Positions 11,203 to 22,955 of a stretch of DNA of 64,000 bases are shown here, piece by piece (the first letter of the stretch is position 1; each line of letters begins with the position of its first letter). The translations under genes and the position numbers were made by a program. The stretch spans positions 2,860,701-2,924,700 of the forward strand of contig OZ021730.1 in assembly GCA_963978545.1 (NCBI GenBank), in the 5' to 3' direction. The notes beneath the pieces were generated by a model, which saw only the letters and a list, made by a program, of their open reading frames with translations, was not told where the DNA came from and ran no database searches. The stretch comes from Linyphia triangularis. Taxonomy: Eukaryota; Arthropoda; Arachnida; Araneae; Linyphiidae.

Positions 11203-12890
11203 TGGGTCTACTACTATACTACTATAATAATGGTTTTATGGTGGAGCCAGCCCGGAGGCACTGTTCCACCTATCGAAATGGAGCCCGAAGGGCGGTAATT
11301 CAGTGGGGTAAATATGAATGGCACATTAAACAATTAAATAAAAAAGGGGACGGACGGGACAAAAACAAGCATACAATACAAAAAAATGCACTTAATAAGA
11401 AGCGGTTAAAAAAAAAAAAAATTTTTTTTTTTTTTTCTTCCGAAACTGGGGAAAAACTATGTACAGTAAAATGAGTCAAAAGCTATGAAAACAAGCTGTA
11501 TAAGTAAAAAGGGCAATAAAATACGCAGCGCAGGTTAAATATTTTAAACTCCAGGTAACTGGGGAATAACTATGTACAAGAGCAAATTAGAAAAGTCTAA
11601 CTAATTAATTGAATTTTTTGGCCAGAGTGGCATCTGACAAGCAGAATGCAGCGTACGGGCGGTACTCTGCATCTTCCTTTACTATCACATAGTCGAAACA
11701 GTTGCTAATTACAGGGTCAGCTTTAAGAGCCTTCCTAAAGAAAGTAATATTTAAACTAGCTAAGTGTTCAGCCACTGTTGGTACTCTTAAATCCCTGTGG
11801 ATAAGGTCGTTCCTAACAAATCTAGAGGCGTCTACAATACCTCTCAGAACTTTGTTTTGTATTTTCTGCAGCTTAACTGCATCTCTAGCATTGTGTGTGT
11901 TCCATGCAGGTGCAGCGTAAGTGAGAATTGGTCTGATGGTACTCAAGTATATACTCCTCTTGTAATTGAGGGAAAGCGAAGAATTTTTTCCTAGAATAGG
12001 CCAAAGTCTGTTTAAAACAGCACAGGATTTGTTGTTTACTTTCTTGACATGGTCAGACCAAGTGAGAGTGTTATTGATAGTGACACCAAGGTATTTAGCA
12101 CTTTGGACGATGGGGATAGTTTCTCCGAAAAGGGTGACTGAGTTATTAAGACCTTTAAGCTTATTTTTAGCCTTAATGCAGAGAATTTGGGATTTGTTAG
12201 CATTGATGGAAACTTTCCATCTGGCACACCATTCCTCAATGTGAACAGTTTTGTTTTGGAGATTATTCAAGGTCTGCTGAGGTCTGATAGAAGTTGTGAC
12301 AATTGCAGTATCGTCTGCATAAAATGCAGTGAGGCAATGTCTATCGTCATGAAAAGTAGGGAAATCTGATGTATAAAGATTGTAGAGTGTTGGGCCCAGG
12401 ACACTCCCCTGGGGTACACCGGCCCTAATAACTCTGTGATTTGAAATAGCTTTACCCACCCTGACCCTGAACAGTCTGTTTTCCAGGTAGCTAGAAATAA
12501 GGTGAATAATATCATGTGGAAACTTCAAAGTGATAAGTTTATAGAGCAGCCCCCGATGATACACTCGATCGAACGCTTTTGCGACGTCGAACATAAGCAT
12601 TGCTGAGCTCTCTTTTCTGTGTCTAGCAGATCCAATAAATTCTAAGATTCTGACAAGCTGGCCAGTAGTCGATCGATTATGCATAAATCCGAATTGTTCA
12701 TCTGGTATGTGAATTAAGAGGGGGAAAAGTCTGTTGGATATTAATCTCTCATAGATTTTTCCTAAACAGGGCAGCAGGCTGATGGGTCTGTGACTTGTAG
12801 GATCAACTGGATCTTTGCCAGACTTGGGTCTTGAATATTTTGAACTTGAATATTAGGTTTGGCAAGGTGTTCGTCGAGAAGCGACTGTAT
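11203..12890 (-). pseudogene. 5'-truncated Jockey-like LINE: RT and 3' UTR
   Basis: ORF2 is open from 12684 to 11605 (359 codons), with upstream RT sequence traceable to about 12850 (RPISLLPCLGKIYERLISNR). RT motifs: MFDVAKAFDR (motif A), AGVPQGSVLGP (motif B) and FYADDTAI with the catalytic YADD at 12321-12310. It ends DATLAKKFN with no RNase H. The 3' UTR (11604-about 11203) matches the LINE tails at 37507-37924, including CCCGAAGGGC and CCCCAG blocks. It sits inside the 9774-20693 nest on the same strand as the Mutator-type transposase. 5' truncation is typical of LINE insertion. Confidence 0.88.
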
Positions 12891-13084
12891 ACCTCTACAT
12901 CTGATGGTTGCCGAGTGGCATTATCTAATTTGTATAATCGGGGTTAACATAGAAAAGAAGTGAGAAAAAACATAAAACAGGACAGAACGGGGACAGAACA
13001 GGACAACAACTTTGTCAGAGTGACAATCTAGAAAAAAGTCTAATACTTGATTAAATATGGAAAGCAAAAATAGGGATATGAATC
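12891..13084. other. Short spacer before the hAT element
   Basis: No coding or RNA feature seen. A small repeat of ACAGGACAGAACGG/GGGACAGAACAGGAC occurs at about 12975-13005. Confidence 0.4.
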
Positions 13085-13289
13085 CCTAAAATTAGGGATG
13101 GAACGGATGTGAGTTTTGCCGGATGCCGGATTTCGGATATCCGGGGTACCATGTCTACCGGATACGGATATCCGAAACGGATTTCGCCGGATATCCGGCC
13201 GGATATTCGGTCTATATACTAAAAACGATAGTTATACGATATGCTATACGAAAAAAATGGTCATGATATGAAGTATTAAGTAAATTATA

Positions 13290-13541
13290 ATTAGTGGTTA
13301 GCGCACCGCACTGCATGCCACAGGTCCATGGTTTGATTCGCGGACTGGGCAAGGTTGACTTAGCTGTTTATACCTGAAAGAAACTGAGGAGGACCATGCA
13401 TGCTTGGGAACTAAGCACTGGGGTTCGGCGTCAGAATGACCATCTGACTGAAACATCTGCTATGTGACACACAAATGCCACAGTCGAGAAAGCTGAGCTG
13501 GGCCCAGCAGGCCTTAGTCCACACGGGCTGTCGCGCCACTG
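13290..13541 (+). mobile_element. Second type of tRNA-derived SINE
   Basis: The head carries AGTGGTTAGCGCACC (A box) and ATGGTTTGATTCGCGG (weak B box), followed by a ~190-bp body rich in CAGTCGAGAAAGC and GGGCTGTCGCGCCA motifs. The body differs from the SINE at 7109/8734. It abuts the foldback at 13542, and I could not identify its target duplication, so the right limit is approximate. It interrupts the hAT element. Confidence 0.7.
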
Positions 13542-13650
13542 CCCTAATAGCACACATCCTCCCAGGGAGGTCCCTGGGAAGTCATTCGTTGTCCCGGGGA
13601 TGACTAGGGACTTCCTAGGGACCTCTCTGGGAGGATGTGTGCTATTAGGG
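13542..13650. mobile_element. 109-bp GC-rich foldback/MITE
   Basis: About 42 bp at the left (CCCTAATAGCACACATCC onward) is the inverted complement, with few mismatches, of the right end (GGATGTGTGCTATTAGGG, 13633-13650), leaving a loop of under 25 bp. It is much more GC-rich than its surroundings and lies directly against the hAT coding remnant. No clear target duplication. Confidence 0.85.
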
Positions 13651-14548
13651 TGAGTTAATTTTTTTAATTTAAACTTTAGTTTATGAGTGAAAGAGATCTT
13701 TGTTGCTGATTTTATATCTTGTAATATTGATACTTTTAGTTTTTCATATAGTTCTGGCAGGGCTTTATCACGAAAATAATTTATATTTGGAAGCGGATAA
13801 CGAGGAGCTAGGTATTTTATTAACTGACCAAAGCCTTCTCTATTCACAATGGAGAATGGTTCAGCATCAAGAGCCATTAACTCACCTAAAATTATATTAA
13901 ATTTTTTTTTTACAATGTTGAAGTGCAAAATATAGCTACTTTCAATTTACTTCATGCATTGTTTATAATTGATAAATGATTACAAAATTATACCGGAGGC
14001 ATTTGTTAATAACAAAAGATTTATTTTAAATATTTTATGAAATTGAAGTCTATTTTTTTTTGTAATGCACCTAAAACATTACGGATTTAAAGAAATCTCG
14101 TAGAAAACTTAAATTGGATCTATCGGAATATTCCGTCTTTAAATATAAACTTAAAAAATTTCGAACCCAAAATTCATCAACATTATGTTATACCATATTT
14201 AAAATATATATTTAATATAAATAAACAAAATTAGTACTTACATATTTTTGTGGTTAAGGCTTTTGCTTTAGGATCATCTAAACTCCACAATTTTGGTACA
14301 AATAATTTCGATTCCAATGTTGTCTGCGTGCAATTCTTGTTTTAATGCATTGTTTTTTCTTGTTAATCAATATTTGATGCATTTAGTGAGTCTTTAAAGC
14401 TTCGGTGAATTTCCTTATGCACACTCATTAAATGGTTCCATAAGGGTTTTGTGGAAAAGGATTTTGGGCGTTTGCCGCGCACAATATATTTTTTAAACGA
14501 TTCTGTGGAGCAAGTAACACATAGGGCTTTGCTTTCGTCATTTCCCAT
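13651..14548 (-). pseudogene. BED-finger hAT transposase, two exons, truncated
   Basis: Exon 1 (14548-14242) has a BED zinc finger (ALCVTC ... LWNHLMSVHKEIH), then, after two in-frame TAA codons, QTTLESKLFVPKLW...DDPKAKAL. A good donor (GTAAGT, 14241-14236) and acceptor (TTTTAG before 13885) remove an intron of 356 bp and keep the frame. Exon 2 reads ELMALDAEPFSIVNREGFG...LAPRYPLPN, the conserved core after the BED region. The frame runs into the foldback at 13650, so the rest of the catalytic domain and the hATC dimerisation domain are missing. The splice prediction comes from sequence only. Confidence 0.85.
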
Positions 14549-15559
14549 TAATTTTAAAATACTTCCAAATGGGTGATTTTAAATGAGCCATTATTAAAAA
14601 TTATAAATTGGATTGTAATTGGAGAAAACTAAAATTCAAGGCATTCTAGAGAGCTAAATATAATTCCACATTGTGGCGCTGCTTTAAAGACCTAAAAATT
14701 ACGATACTTCATTTTACGTCAGAAAAAATACACCAGCTTTCAACTTCTGCCAATGAAAAATCAGAAATTAGACCATACCATTCACAGCATAAAGGGGTAA
14801 AGTATTATCGTCGATAGAACAAAAAAAAACATTGAGGATTGCGCATTGACTATTTATTGCTTTTTACTCGCTAGCAAATGTCAGAAAAAAAGGAAGAAAT
14901 GAGAATAACTAAAACTCTTAAGTCACTTATGTTATGGAAAAAAAGTACTATTTATTAGTATTTCAGTTCGAGTTTTATGGAGAAGCATTCAAATATAACA
15001 TCTGGAATTAATCAGATCATAAACTTGGAATGAAAAGAACATATTGCAAAACACGTATGAAGGATGTGTATGGAAAAAGATTGGAGGAATGGTTTATGCT
15101 TATCAAATCGGCGTCAATAATACGGCGCCTCTTTTTGTTTTTGTTTTCTAATTTGACTGCAATTTATATCCAAGAAAAAAAAATTAAAAAAAAAAAGAAA
15201 AAAGTGTAGGATGCGGTGTTTCCTTTGTCCGAAAAAGATCATTATTTTTTTCAAAAAATTATTTCTTGTGGATACCTGGTGGTCGGATATACAGCCGGAT
15301 ATCCGAATGAAATTATCGGATGTCCGGTATTTCAAATCGGATATCCGACGGGGTTTCGGATATTGAAAAATCAGCCGGATATGCCGGATATCGGATATTT
15401 GCCGGATATCCGTTCCATCCCTACCTAAAATAAGTACATACACTCCCTCACTACATTTCGTCTCCAGGCTACTACTCGTACCAGAACGATACAACTTTCA
15501 CAGAAGGTACTAGACGGTTTGTAGTAAGTTTGTATAATAAGAACCTGAGGTGTGCGTGC

Positions 15560-16575
15560 ACCTAGGATTGAAAAGCTTTTGTCAGCATAGCATCCGAGAG
15601 AGCAAAGGCAGCAAAGGGACGATGCATCCTATCTTCCAATAGAATTTCGTAAGAGATATTGTCTTTAATTATGGAGGACTCGCCTTGAGCCTTCTTATAG
15701 AAGTTAATGTTCTGTTTTGCAAGGAATTGCTCAACAGTGTCGATTTTTAGGTCTTTATGGATCAAGACATTTCTAATGTAGCGGGTGGCCCCAACCATTT
15801 CTCTAAGGATCTTATTCTGAGCTGTTTGTAGACGTTTAATATCTGTTTTGTTGGCTGTTACCCAAGCTGGTGATGCATACGAGAAGACAGGTCTTATAGT
15901 TGTTTCGTAAAGTCTTTTCTTAAGGTGTAGTCCAAGTTTCGAACGGCGCCCAAGAAGTGGTCTGAGTTTATTCATAGCACCCGCAGCTTTACCTGCTACA
16001 TTTTGAATATGTTTCTTCCATGTTAGGTTATCTGAGATTGTAAGTCCAAGGTATTTGGCAGATTTTACTTTAGGAATCTTCTCCCCAAAGAGGTAGACAT
16101 TTGTATTAGTTACAGTTCTTTTACGTCTGGCCTTAATTTCAAGAATTTGAGATTTGGAAGCGTTGATTGCCACCTTCCACTTGGCGCATTATTCCTCAAT
16201 TTCTGGTATTTTGTCATTCAGTTTCTCAAGAGCATGTTCTGGATTAATGGACTTAACTGCAATTGCTGTGTCATCAGCGTAATATGCAATCAATGAGTTG
16301 TGATCATCTCTGAAAGCAGGGAAGTCGGCGTTGTAAAATATGTAGAGGATAGGGCCTAAAATACTTCCCTGTGGAACGCCCGCCCTTATACGTCTTGGAT
16401 CTGACAAAGTGCGGCCAACTCTGACTTCAAATGTTCTGTCCTTAAGGTAGGATTTGATTATATGGATAATATCGTGTGGGAATCCCAAATTTATTAGTTT
16501 GAAAAGCAGACCCTTGTGGAAGACCCGGTCAAATGCTTTCGCAACATCCAACATAAGGAGTGCAGTTGGAAGCAT
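15560..16575 (-). pseudogene. 5'-truncated Jockey-like LINE RT, one in-frame stop
   Basis: RT sequence starts abruptly at about 16563 (LLMLDVAKAFDR, motif A) and includes AGVPQGSILGP and AYYADDTAI (catalytic YADD 16281-16270). An in-frame TAA at 16191-16189 stands where relatives have Trp (EEWCAKWK). The frame then runs open to 15562, ending ALSDAMLTKAFQS. It is closest to the scrap at 4675 and clearly diverged from the 11203, 34474 and 51112 copies, so it belongs to a second Jockey-like subfamily. Confidence 0.87.
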
Positions 16576-16669
16576 TCCACAAAAAATGACTCGCGGTCTG
16601 TCAGACCGCTTACAGCAGTTAAAGGTTAAATGTTTACAGGTTGACAAAAAAACAAGTAATAATGCATTG

Positions 16670-17960
16670 TGGTGAATAGGAACACAAAATTATTATAAAA
16701 AAATCATTTAACATGACTGATAAAATTTGTATTTGTCAATTATTGCCAAAACAAATCGTATGTTTGAAAGCGTATCAATTCTTCTCCTATAACTCATCCA
16801 AATAGTCTTTAAAATTAATAATATTTTTAATCTACTTTATGTGTGCGTGGCGTATGACTGCAAATTCCTTAAAATATCTTGAGAAAGGAGAAAAGTATCC
16901 TCATTTGTTTCAGAAAATCTCTTCGTTCATAAGCGCTTTTTGTAAAACACACTTATATAGCAATAATCTTGTGGGTGAAAAACTTTACTCACATAGAGTC
17001 TTCATACATTTCTCCATATAACGGGGACAAGGGAAGATAAAAAAAAAAAATAGTTTTGCACTAATTTTTTTTAAATTTTTTATGGAAGCTTATCATTAAC
17101 ACATAGAAGGCTACACAAATTTTCAGCATATTTCATTGAATATTTTTTTAAATAGAGCCAATTTTAAATAATAAATAATATTTTTTGCCGTTCACGCAAA
17201 ATGCCAATTGCGCATCAATTTTAGTTAAAAACCTTTCAATTTTTTTTAAAGAATTGTTTATACTCATATATAAAAGAATTTTTACATAACGACTAATTAT
17301 ATGAACTTGATTTAATTTTAAAAAATAATTATTTTGGCGATACATGTTTCGCTAAAAAATTTCACCCACAAATAGCTCTTTATGCAAAATTTTGCGACAT
17401 AAAATATACCAATTCCAACAATATAGCAAAATTATTATTCCTTATGGTTTATTTATATACCACAACAAATTTCAAAGGATTAAAAAAAAAACTGAAACGC
17501 AAATGGCATGTTAAACACTGGAAATCGTGCGAAAATTCAAGTTTGAGAAAAAGGCAATTTTGTATGGAAGTTAGTAAAATTCAAAAGTTTATAATTATTT
17601 AAAAACATTTTTTGGCCTCTTTTAGAAACAGGTAGTTATATCTTATTGAAAACCACAATATTGAGAATATAAGAAGTTAAATTTAAAAAGATAATGACAA
17701 AAAAACTGTGTACACATTTAGGATTTAAAAATATTGAAAAGCACGAAATATCAATTTTAGTACATATAATAAAAGGAAGCACAGAATTATGTACAAGAAA
17801 ATAATTTGGTACTATTTAGAAAGTACCAGCTTGATACGTAACACCTTCAGATTTTTCTTGTCGCAGTTTTGTAGTTGTTTTGCAGTACTTTTTACGTAAT
17901 CGTTCAGTTTTATATTCCTTAGTACACCGCTTTCTGCATCTCTCCCCTGGCATCTTTTTT
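16670..17960. other. Probable noncoding body of the Mutator-type element
   Basis: AT-rich DNA between the LINE insertion and the transposase end. It starts with GGTGAATAGGAACA (16673 region), a motif shared with the outer ends at 9774 and 20693. No other coding signal seen. Confidence 0.45.
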
Positions 17961-17963
17961 TTC

Positions 17964-19611
17964 TCAAATCACAAAAGATGTGTCGTTGATTTTATTCATG
18001 TTTACACTGTTTGAAATAGCTAAAGATTTAGCACAACCAAGGTTAAAATCGCTAATTGCCGATATTACATCTAATTCTAAACGTCGCTTTGAAACAAACA
18101 CTTCTTTCGCACATCTACCCCATATAACACTATGCAAACTTTCGTTTGCATTTTGAGTCTTGGTAGCCACACACTTTTTTAAAAGTTCATCCGAGGCAAG
18201 TCGTACATAAATTGGCATAATTTTCTCCACAACTTGTTCCGAAAGAGTTGTTTTCATTGCTGTGTGAGATTTTGGTGTTTTCTTTTCTGCCACAGCTCTT
18301 TGGTAAAAACACCATGAATCTTTACCTTTCGGGCAGTGAAAATTTTGCGGTTTTTTGTTGCTTGACATACAGTGATGCAGGGAGGCAAACACAGCAGCTT
18401 TCATATCACTTACATTAGGAGCATTGTCTTTGATAGCTTTTCGATAATAGCTTGTAAGTTTCTTTATCGTTTCTTCTTTCAGGCTACCTCTTACGTCCAC
18501 CCAGGGTTACATTTTTCACTTTCCATTCTTGGACTTTGTTGCGCAAAGCTGTGCCCAGCCTCTTGGCCACATGATTGAGGCATTCTCCCTTCTCAATGAT
18601 GGTGTCGGTGCCATAAACTTTCTTTTCAAGAAGCTGTTGATGCGCTTTGCCATCGCCATCAGACATCATTTTCACATACTTCATTTTAGCTTCCATCTGG
18701 GAACGCTGCCACAACCTAAGTGCTGCTTCCATTTCAATGCTATTGCTGGTCCCTTCAAAGTTCTTTTGGCATTGTGGGGCATGACCTTCATAACAAAATG
18801 CGAATTCTGCGGAATCTTTTGATAAATCTTTCTCGGCTATAATGCATTCATGGCAGTATTTGCTGAGAATTTCAAAATCCACCACTAATCCTGTTAAAAT
18901 CTCGATAACGATGCCAATTCCATACAGCGACGTATGACCCCTCTTCTGCCAGGTTCCATAGTATGAAACGCATATGTCAATAACATCGTGATCTTTCACT
19001 GATGCATCATCCTTTTCATATTGTTCTCGCACTAAGGCCCTTGATGTATTTAAAACTTCCAGCTTCACTTCCTTATATTTTTCCGCTAAAGCATCCAAGT
19101 GTGATGAAAAAGTCTTGTGGTCCATCGTTGGTAGTCCCAAAATCATTGAAAATGTATCTAACGCTGCTTGCCCTTTGCCAATTGATAAAAAAGCTTGAAC
19201 CATTTTGCTGTTTATGTCAAACGCTTTCGAGCCTGCACCACGACTGCTGGAAAAAGTTGAGCCATTGCTATACCCGCAGCTTTAGCAAACTAGTTCAACA
19301 TGACTTGAAAGACCAAATTTGCTTGTTTTATAAACATTCAGAGACGTGCTATGGCATTCACTGCATTGAATGTTTTGAACCAATTTTGCCCACATGTCAT
19401 CTTTCATCAGAGTGTAGGTACTTGATATAGCTAATGACATAGTATTAGGAACATTTTCAGCCTCTAAAATGTCTTCAACATCTGTTATGGCAGGCGAGCT
19501 GGTAGATTCGGATGTTTTCTTCCATCGTTTATTAACATTTGCAATTGCAGCTGCTTTTCGTTTGGCTTTATTGCTAGTTGGTTTTCTCCATCTCGAACTA
19601 ATGGTATGCAT
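17964..19611 (-). pseudogene. Mutator-type transposase (PF20700-like)
   Basis: Three collinear pieces. 19611-19285 is a basic N-terminus and a Cys-containing region (IQCSECHSTS). An in-frame TAA lies at 19284-19282, after which the same frame continues with SCGYSNGS and the core 19203-18484: DICVSYYGTWQKRGHTSLYG, DFEILSKYC, CQKNFEGTSNSIEMEAA, MMSDGDGKAHQQL, ECLNHVAKRLGTALR. A one-base shift near 18490 joins 18500-17964, with DSWCFYQRAVAE and NANESLHSVIWGR. The Asp of DICVSYYG, the Asp of SDGDGK and the Glu of NESLHS are candidate catalytic residues, by analogy with the arthropod family. Only one stop and one shift, so decay is limited. Confidence 0.85.
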
Positions 19612-20037
19612 TATAAAACCAGAAAATAAAATTAAATAGTAAATATATTAGAAAATAATTTAAAGATGAAAACGAAACTAGATATCGAAATTTTGTAATC
19701 GTAATAACTTGGCGAAATGAAAAAAAGCCTGATGCATGAAAATAGCGTGTGAAAATAATAAACAAACCTATTCAGATTACAGTTAAGGGCACAGTTAAAT
19801 ACTGTTGACAAATTTATTACTTTAATAAAGTATTAATTTATCTACAGCTCTGTAAGTTACTTGCGATAGCTTTGTTTACCTTTTTTAGCAGCTGTTAGAT
19901 ACATCGGATGCAAATATAAACAAGCATAACTTTAAAACTATGCTTTGCATCTACAAGATTTTTTTTTTTTATTTGGTAGATTAATGTTGCTGGCACATAA
20001 TTACATCGAAAAATAAAAATGCTAAATTAGGAGGTTT

Positions 20038-20292
20038 TTAACTCTTTTCAACATCCCTTGTCCCCTTAAAGATAACGAAGTCATTTAGAGAAAAAAACAC
20101 TGGAACAATCGGGTTTTCTGCCATGCGGAAACTAGACTCCTCTTCTGACATTAATTCAAGCATGCAATCTTGATTACTGTCTTGAAGGGAGTAATTAGAC
20201 TCTTCTTCAGTCGTTGAATCTTGTGTGGAACATAATCTTGCCAAAAACCGCTCTTTAATATCACTTTTCAAGTGTTCCGATTCACCCCGCAA
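20038..20292 (-). CDS. Small acidic ORF, possible N-terminal exon or accessory ORF of the Mutator-type element
   Basis: 84 codons starting MRGESEHLKSDIKERF and rich in Ser/Glu (TTEEESNYSL, SEEESSF). No domain that I recognise. Its first codons overlap a GGGGTGAATCGGAACACTT motif (inverted at about 20269-20288) that matches the left outer end near 9785-9803. Location within the element and strand agree with the transposase, but expression is unproven. Confidence 0.3.
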   Translation of the reverse strand: MRGESEHLKSDIKERFLARLCSTQDSTTEEESNYSLQDSNQDCMLELMSEEESSFRMAENPIVPVFFSLNDFVIFKGTRDVEKS

Positions 20293-20699
20293 ATCTCAAA
20301 ATCGAGACGAGGCAAAACTTAAAAATTCGTAAAATAAAAAGTTTTTAAAACCAAGTTAAATTAAGTATAGCATGCAGTTGTGGATGTTTATTCTTATCTA
20401 AAAATATATTAGTTAGGTCTATAGATGGTACATATTATTAATTACGGGATAAGTTTTGGAGCGGTTCAAACTCAACCGATTATTTGATGCTATTTCAGAA
20501 TTTTTGTTTAAAAAAAGGACAGTGTTGAAAACACCACAAAACATGTTCCAAGATTCCAAAAATGTTAGCCAAATAAAAAAAATATATAATTAATAAAACT
20601 GTTTTATTTGTGTAAAATAATAATTTCTTCGTAATTTCATGAAGTTTCGTTCCAATTCTCCCCGCTGTTCCTATTCACCCCATTCTACGGTACTTTTAT

Positions 20700-21345
20700 T
20701 TAAAATTTTACTAAATAATTTTTCGAGCATTTCAAAACCAGACAAATATTAACTGCAAAATTTTTTTGCAGTATAAATTTGAATACACCAGGTTTCGTAT
20801 TTTTTTTGCATGTTTGAATGCATTGTATTTATTAATGTTATGTATACTCAATGATAGTGTTTTTTCATTTGAATTTTTGTTTAATCATTTGCACAATTTT
20901 AATTTATCAAGACAAACTATGCGTTATGAATATAGATATTTCAATCCAATTAAACAACTAAAATAATAAGGCATCTATTATTTATAAAAGTTACTAAAAT
21001 TTTATTTATAAATTTGTCACATTTGGTGAATTTAAAAAAAAAAAAAATAAGTATTAGTAAAGTACATTGACATTACGATTAGAGAAAGTTAAGTTATATA
21101 ATTAATCTTAAAAATAGTTAAGGATATATTTTTGAATTGAAGATTGGTGAATGCTGAAAAAACAAACATTTGTTGAAACAATTAAGAATGAAAACACAAA
21201 GCAAACAAGTAAAATTAGACATTTGTTGAAAAATAAGCATCCAAAACACAAAGAAAACTGTAAAATTGTTATTTTAACACACATCCAAGAGAATTACTAA
21301 AAAAAAAATGTATGAATAAAAATTGTACAAAAAAATAATTAAGAA
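20700..21345. other. AT-rich DNA without a recognisable gene
   Basis: Only low-complexity A/T sequence and short open frames (for example 20766-20966) lacking domains. Confidence 0.45.
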
Positions 21346-21596
21346 ATGTACAGGGTGGTTATAGTTAAAGTTACCCTGTTTAGAGCCACGTAGAGTCCGC
21401 TCTAATGAGCAGATTTCGATGAAACTTGGTATATGCACTATATGGATCACGGGGAAAAGAAATTTGCTATAAAAAATAAAAAAAATAAATATAGAAATAA
21501 AAAATTGTAGTTCAAATTTTGACCACCAGGTGAAAAAGTGGCGCATAAAGAACAAAAATCACTAATTGAAAACCCAAATTTTTATTTAATTACAGC

Positions 21597-21886
21597 ATAT
21601 GTTCAATGTGCATTCCATTTACAACGACCACATGCTCGAAGCGTGTTATAGCGTGTTCAACAGTAGCGCGAAGGGTTTCTCAATCAATTGCAGCAACATG
21701 ACGTGTTATTCTTGCTTTCAATTCAGGCAGAGTCCGTATGCTCCCTCCATTCACACGATCTTTCAGAAATCCCCATAACCAAAAATCACAGGGATTTAAG
21801 TCCGGAGAACGAGGAGGCCAGGCAGTCGAAAAACTTCTCGAAATTACCCGATCATCTCCAAAGTGGGCATTATGTAATGCCGTCAC
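21597..21886 (-). pseudogene. Inverted C-terminal piece of the mariner-type transposase
   Basis: Minus-strand frame carrying HFGDDRVISRSFSTAWPPRS, then PDLNPCDFWLWGFLKDRV (third catalytic Asp present) and GGSIRTLPELKARITRHVAA. One shift near 21680 separates it from the ending HIEHML at 21597. It lies head to head with the upright copy and forms the long inverted end. Confidence 0.85.
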
Positions 21887-22045
21887 AGGTCGGTTTTTAT
21901 ACCCCTCTTAATTTGCATACAATTCTTTCTCGTACATGAAAATTGCCATCTATCGGTTTAAATTTTGACTTTTTTTGAGAAGGGACTGTATGCAAATTTC
22001 TGGTTTAAAAAGCTACTAGTTACTGCAGTAAAATCAGTCTGCATA

Positions 22046-22955
22046 ATGCCGTTAGAAAAGAAAGAACGAGCGTTACTGGGGAAGTTATTTTATCAGAATG
22101 GCGGTAATTTGTCAACTGCGCTGCGAGACTATCGATGCTTGAAGGGACCACGAAAAGGTCCTATGCCGCGGCAAGCTTTGAAGAAAATGATTAATAAAAT
22201 TGAAGAGATTGAAGAGTTGGGTGTGCTGAAAGGTAGAGGACGGCAACGGGTTTCAAATGAAACTGTGGAAGAATTCACTCTTGCCGTGGTCGAAAGAGCC
22301 TCCACTAACCAATGTTCTTCTACAAGTGCCCGAAGAGTTTCACGTGATTTGTCTGTCCCTTGGTCTACAGTTCGAAAGATTCTTCGATCCATTGCAAAAT
22401 GGTATCCATATAAGCTCCATGTTGTGCAACTACTGAAACCTGCTGACTCGTGTAAGCACACTCAATTTTGTAGAATTTATTCTTGATCCCTTTTTCTTTG
22501 AGGAGAGCGCGCTTCTTGGCCCTCAAAGGTGTTCGATTACGGGGACCCGCTACTGCGAGCTTCTTCGGCAGCAAGTCATTCCTGCCTTAAAAGAACGAGA
22601 ATGTTTAGAGACTACTGCCTTTATGCAAGATGGTGCACCACCTCACACTGCACGACAAGTGACAGCACTACTTCGTGCCCACTTTGAAGATGATGGGGTA
22701 ATTTCGAGAAGTTTTTCGACTGCCTGGCATCCTCGTTCTCTGAACTTAAATCCCTGTGATTTTTTGTTGTGGGGATTTCTGAAAGATCGTGTGTATGGAG
22801 GGAGTATACAGACTCTGCCTGAATTAAAACCAAGCATAACACGTCCTGTTGCTGCAATTGATCGAGAAACCCTTCGCGCTACTGTTGAACACGCTACAAA
22901 ACCCTTTGAGCTTGTGGTTGACGTAAATGGAATGCACATTGAACATATGCTGTAA
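22046..22955 (+). pseudogene. Mariner-type transposase with internal deletion
   Basis: The N-terminus is intact: MPLEKKERALLGKLFYQNGG (22046) followed by a DUF4817-like HTH region and a second HTH (SARRVSRDLSVPWSTVRKIL). After ADSCKHTQFC (about 22470) the protein jumps to the FFFEESALLGP region, so the part holding the first catalytic Asp is missing (roughly 70 codons compared with the copy at 45122). The C-terminus is open at 22623-22955: MQDGAPPHTA (second Asp) is kept, but the usual SPDLNP is SLNLNP, losing the third Asp. Inactive on two counts. Confidence 0.88.

Larger units (their letters stand above)
13093..15423 (-). mobile_element. hAT element with 8-bp target duplication and nested insertions
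   Basis: Perfect 16-bp inverted ends TAGGGATGGAACGGAT start at 13093 and end at 15423. They are flanked by identical 8-bp CCTAAAAT at 13085-13092 and 15424-15431, the signature of hAT transposition. Subterminal regions (13110-13210 and 15275-15415) are crowded with GGATATCCG and CCGGATATCC motifs, likely transposase binding sites. Coding remains are on the minus strand. A SINE and a foldback lie in its left part. It lacks the C-terminal dimerisation region, so it is non-autonomous or decayed. Confidence 0.95.
9774..20693. mobile_element. Inverted ends enclosing a 10.9-kb nest with a Mutator-type transposase
   Basis: Left end GTACCGTAAAATGGGG (9774) continues TGAATCGGAACA. The right end, read inverted from 20693, is GTACCGTAGAATGGGG then TGAATAGGAACA: 28 bases with two mismatches. 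Related GGTGAAT(A/C)GGAACA motifs occur inside at 16670 and inverted near 20270. The enclosed transposase is on the minus strand, and later insertions (9855-11183, 11203-12890, 13093-15423, 15560-16575) account for about half the length. I see no target duplication outside the ends. That the two ends belong to one element is an inference. Confidence 0.55.

Noticed and set aside
12187..12369. Forward-strand ORFs over 11702-12369 and 16454-16675
   Set aside because: Antisense shadows of the minus-strand LINE reverse transcriptases.
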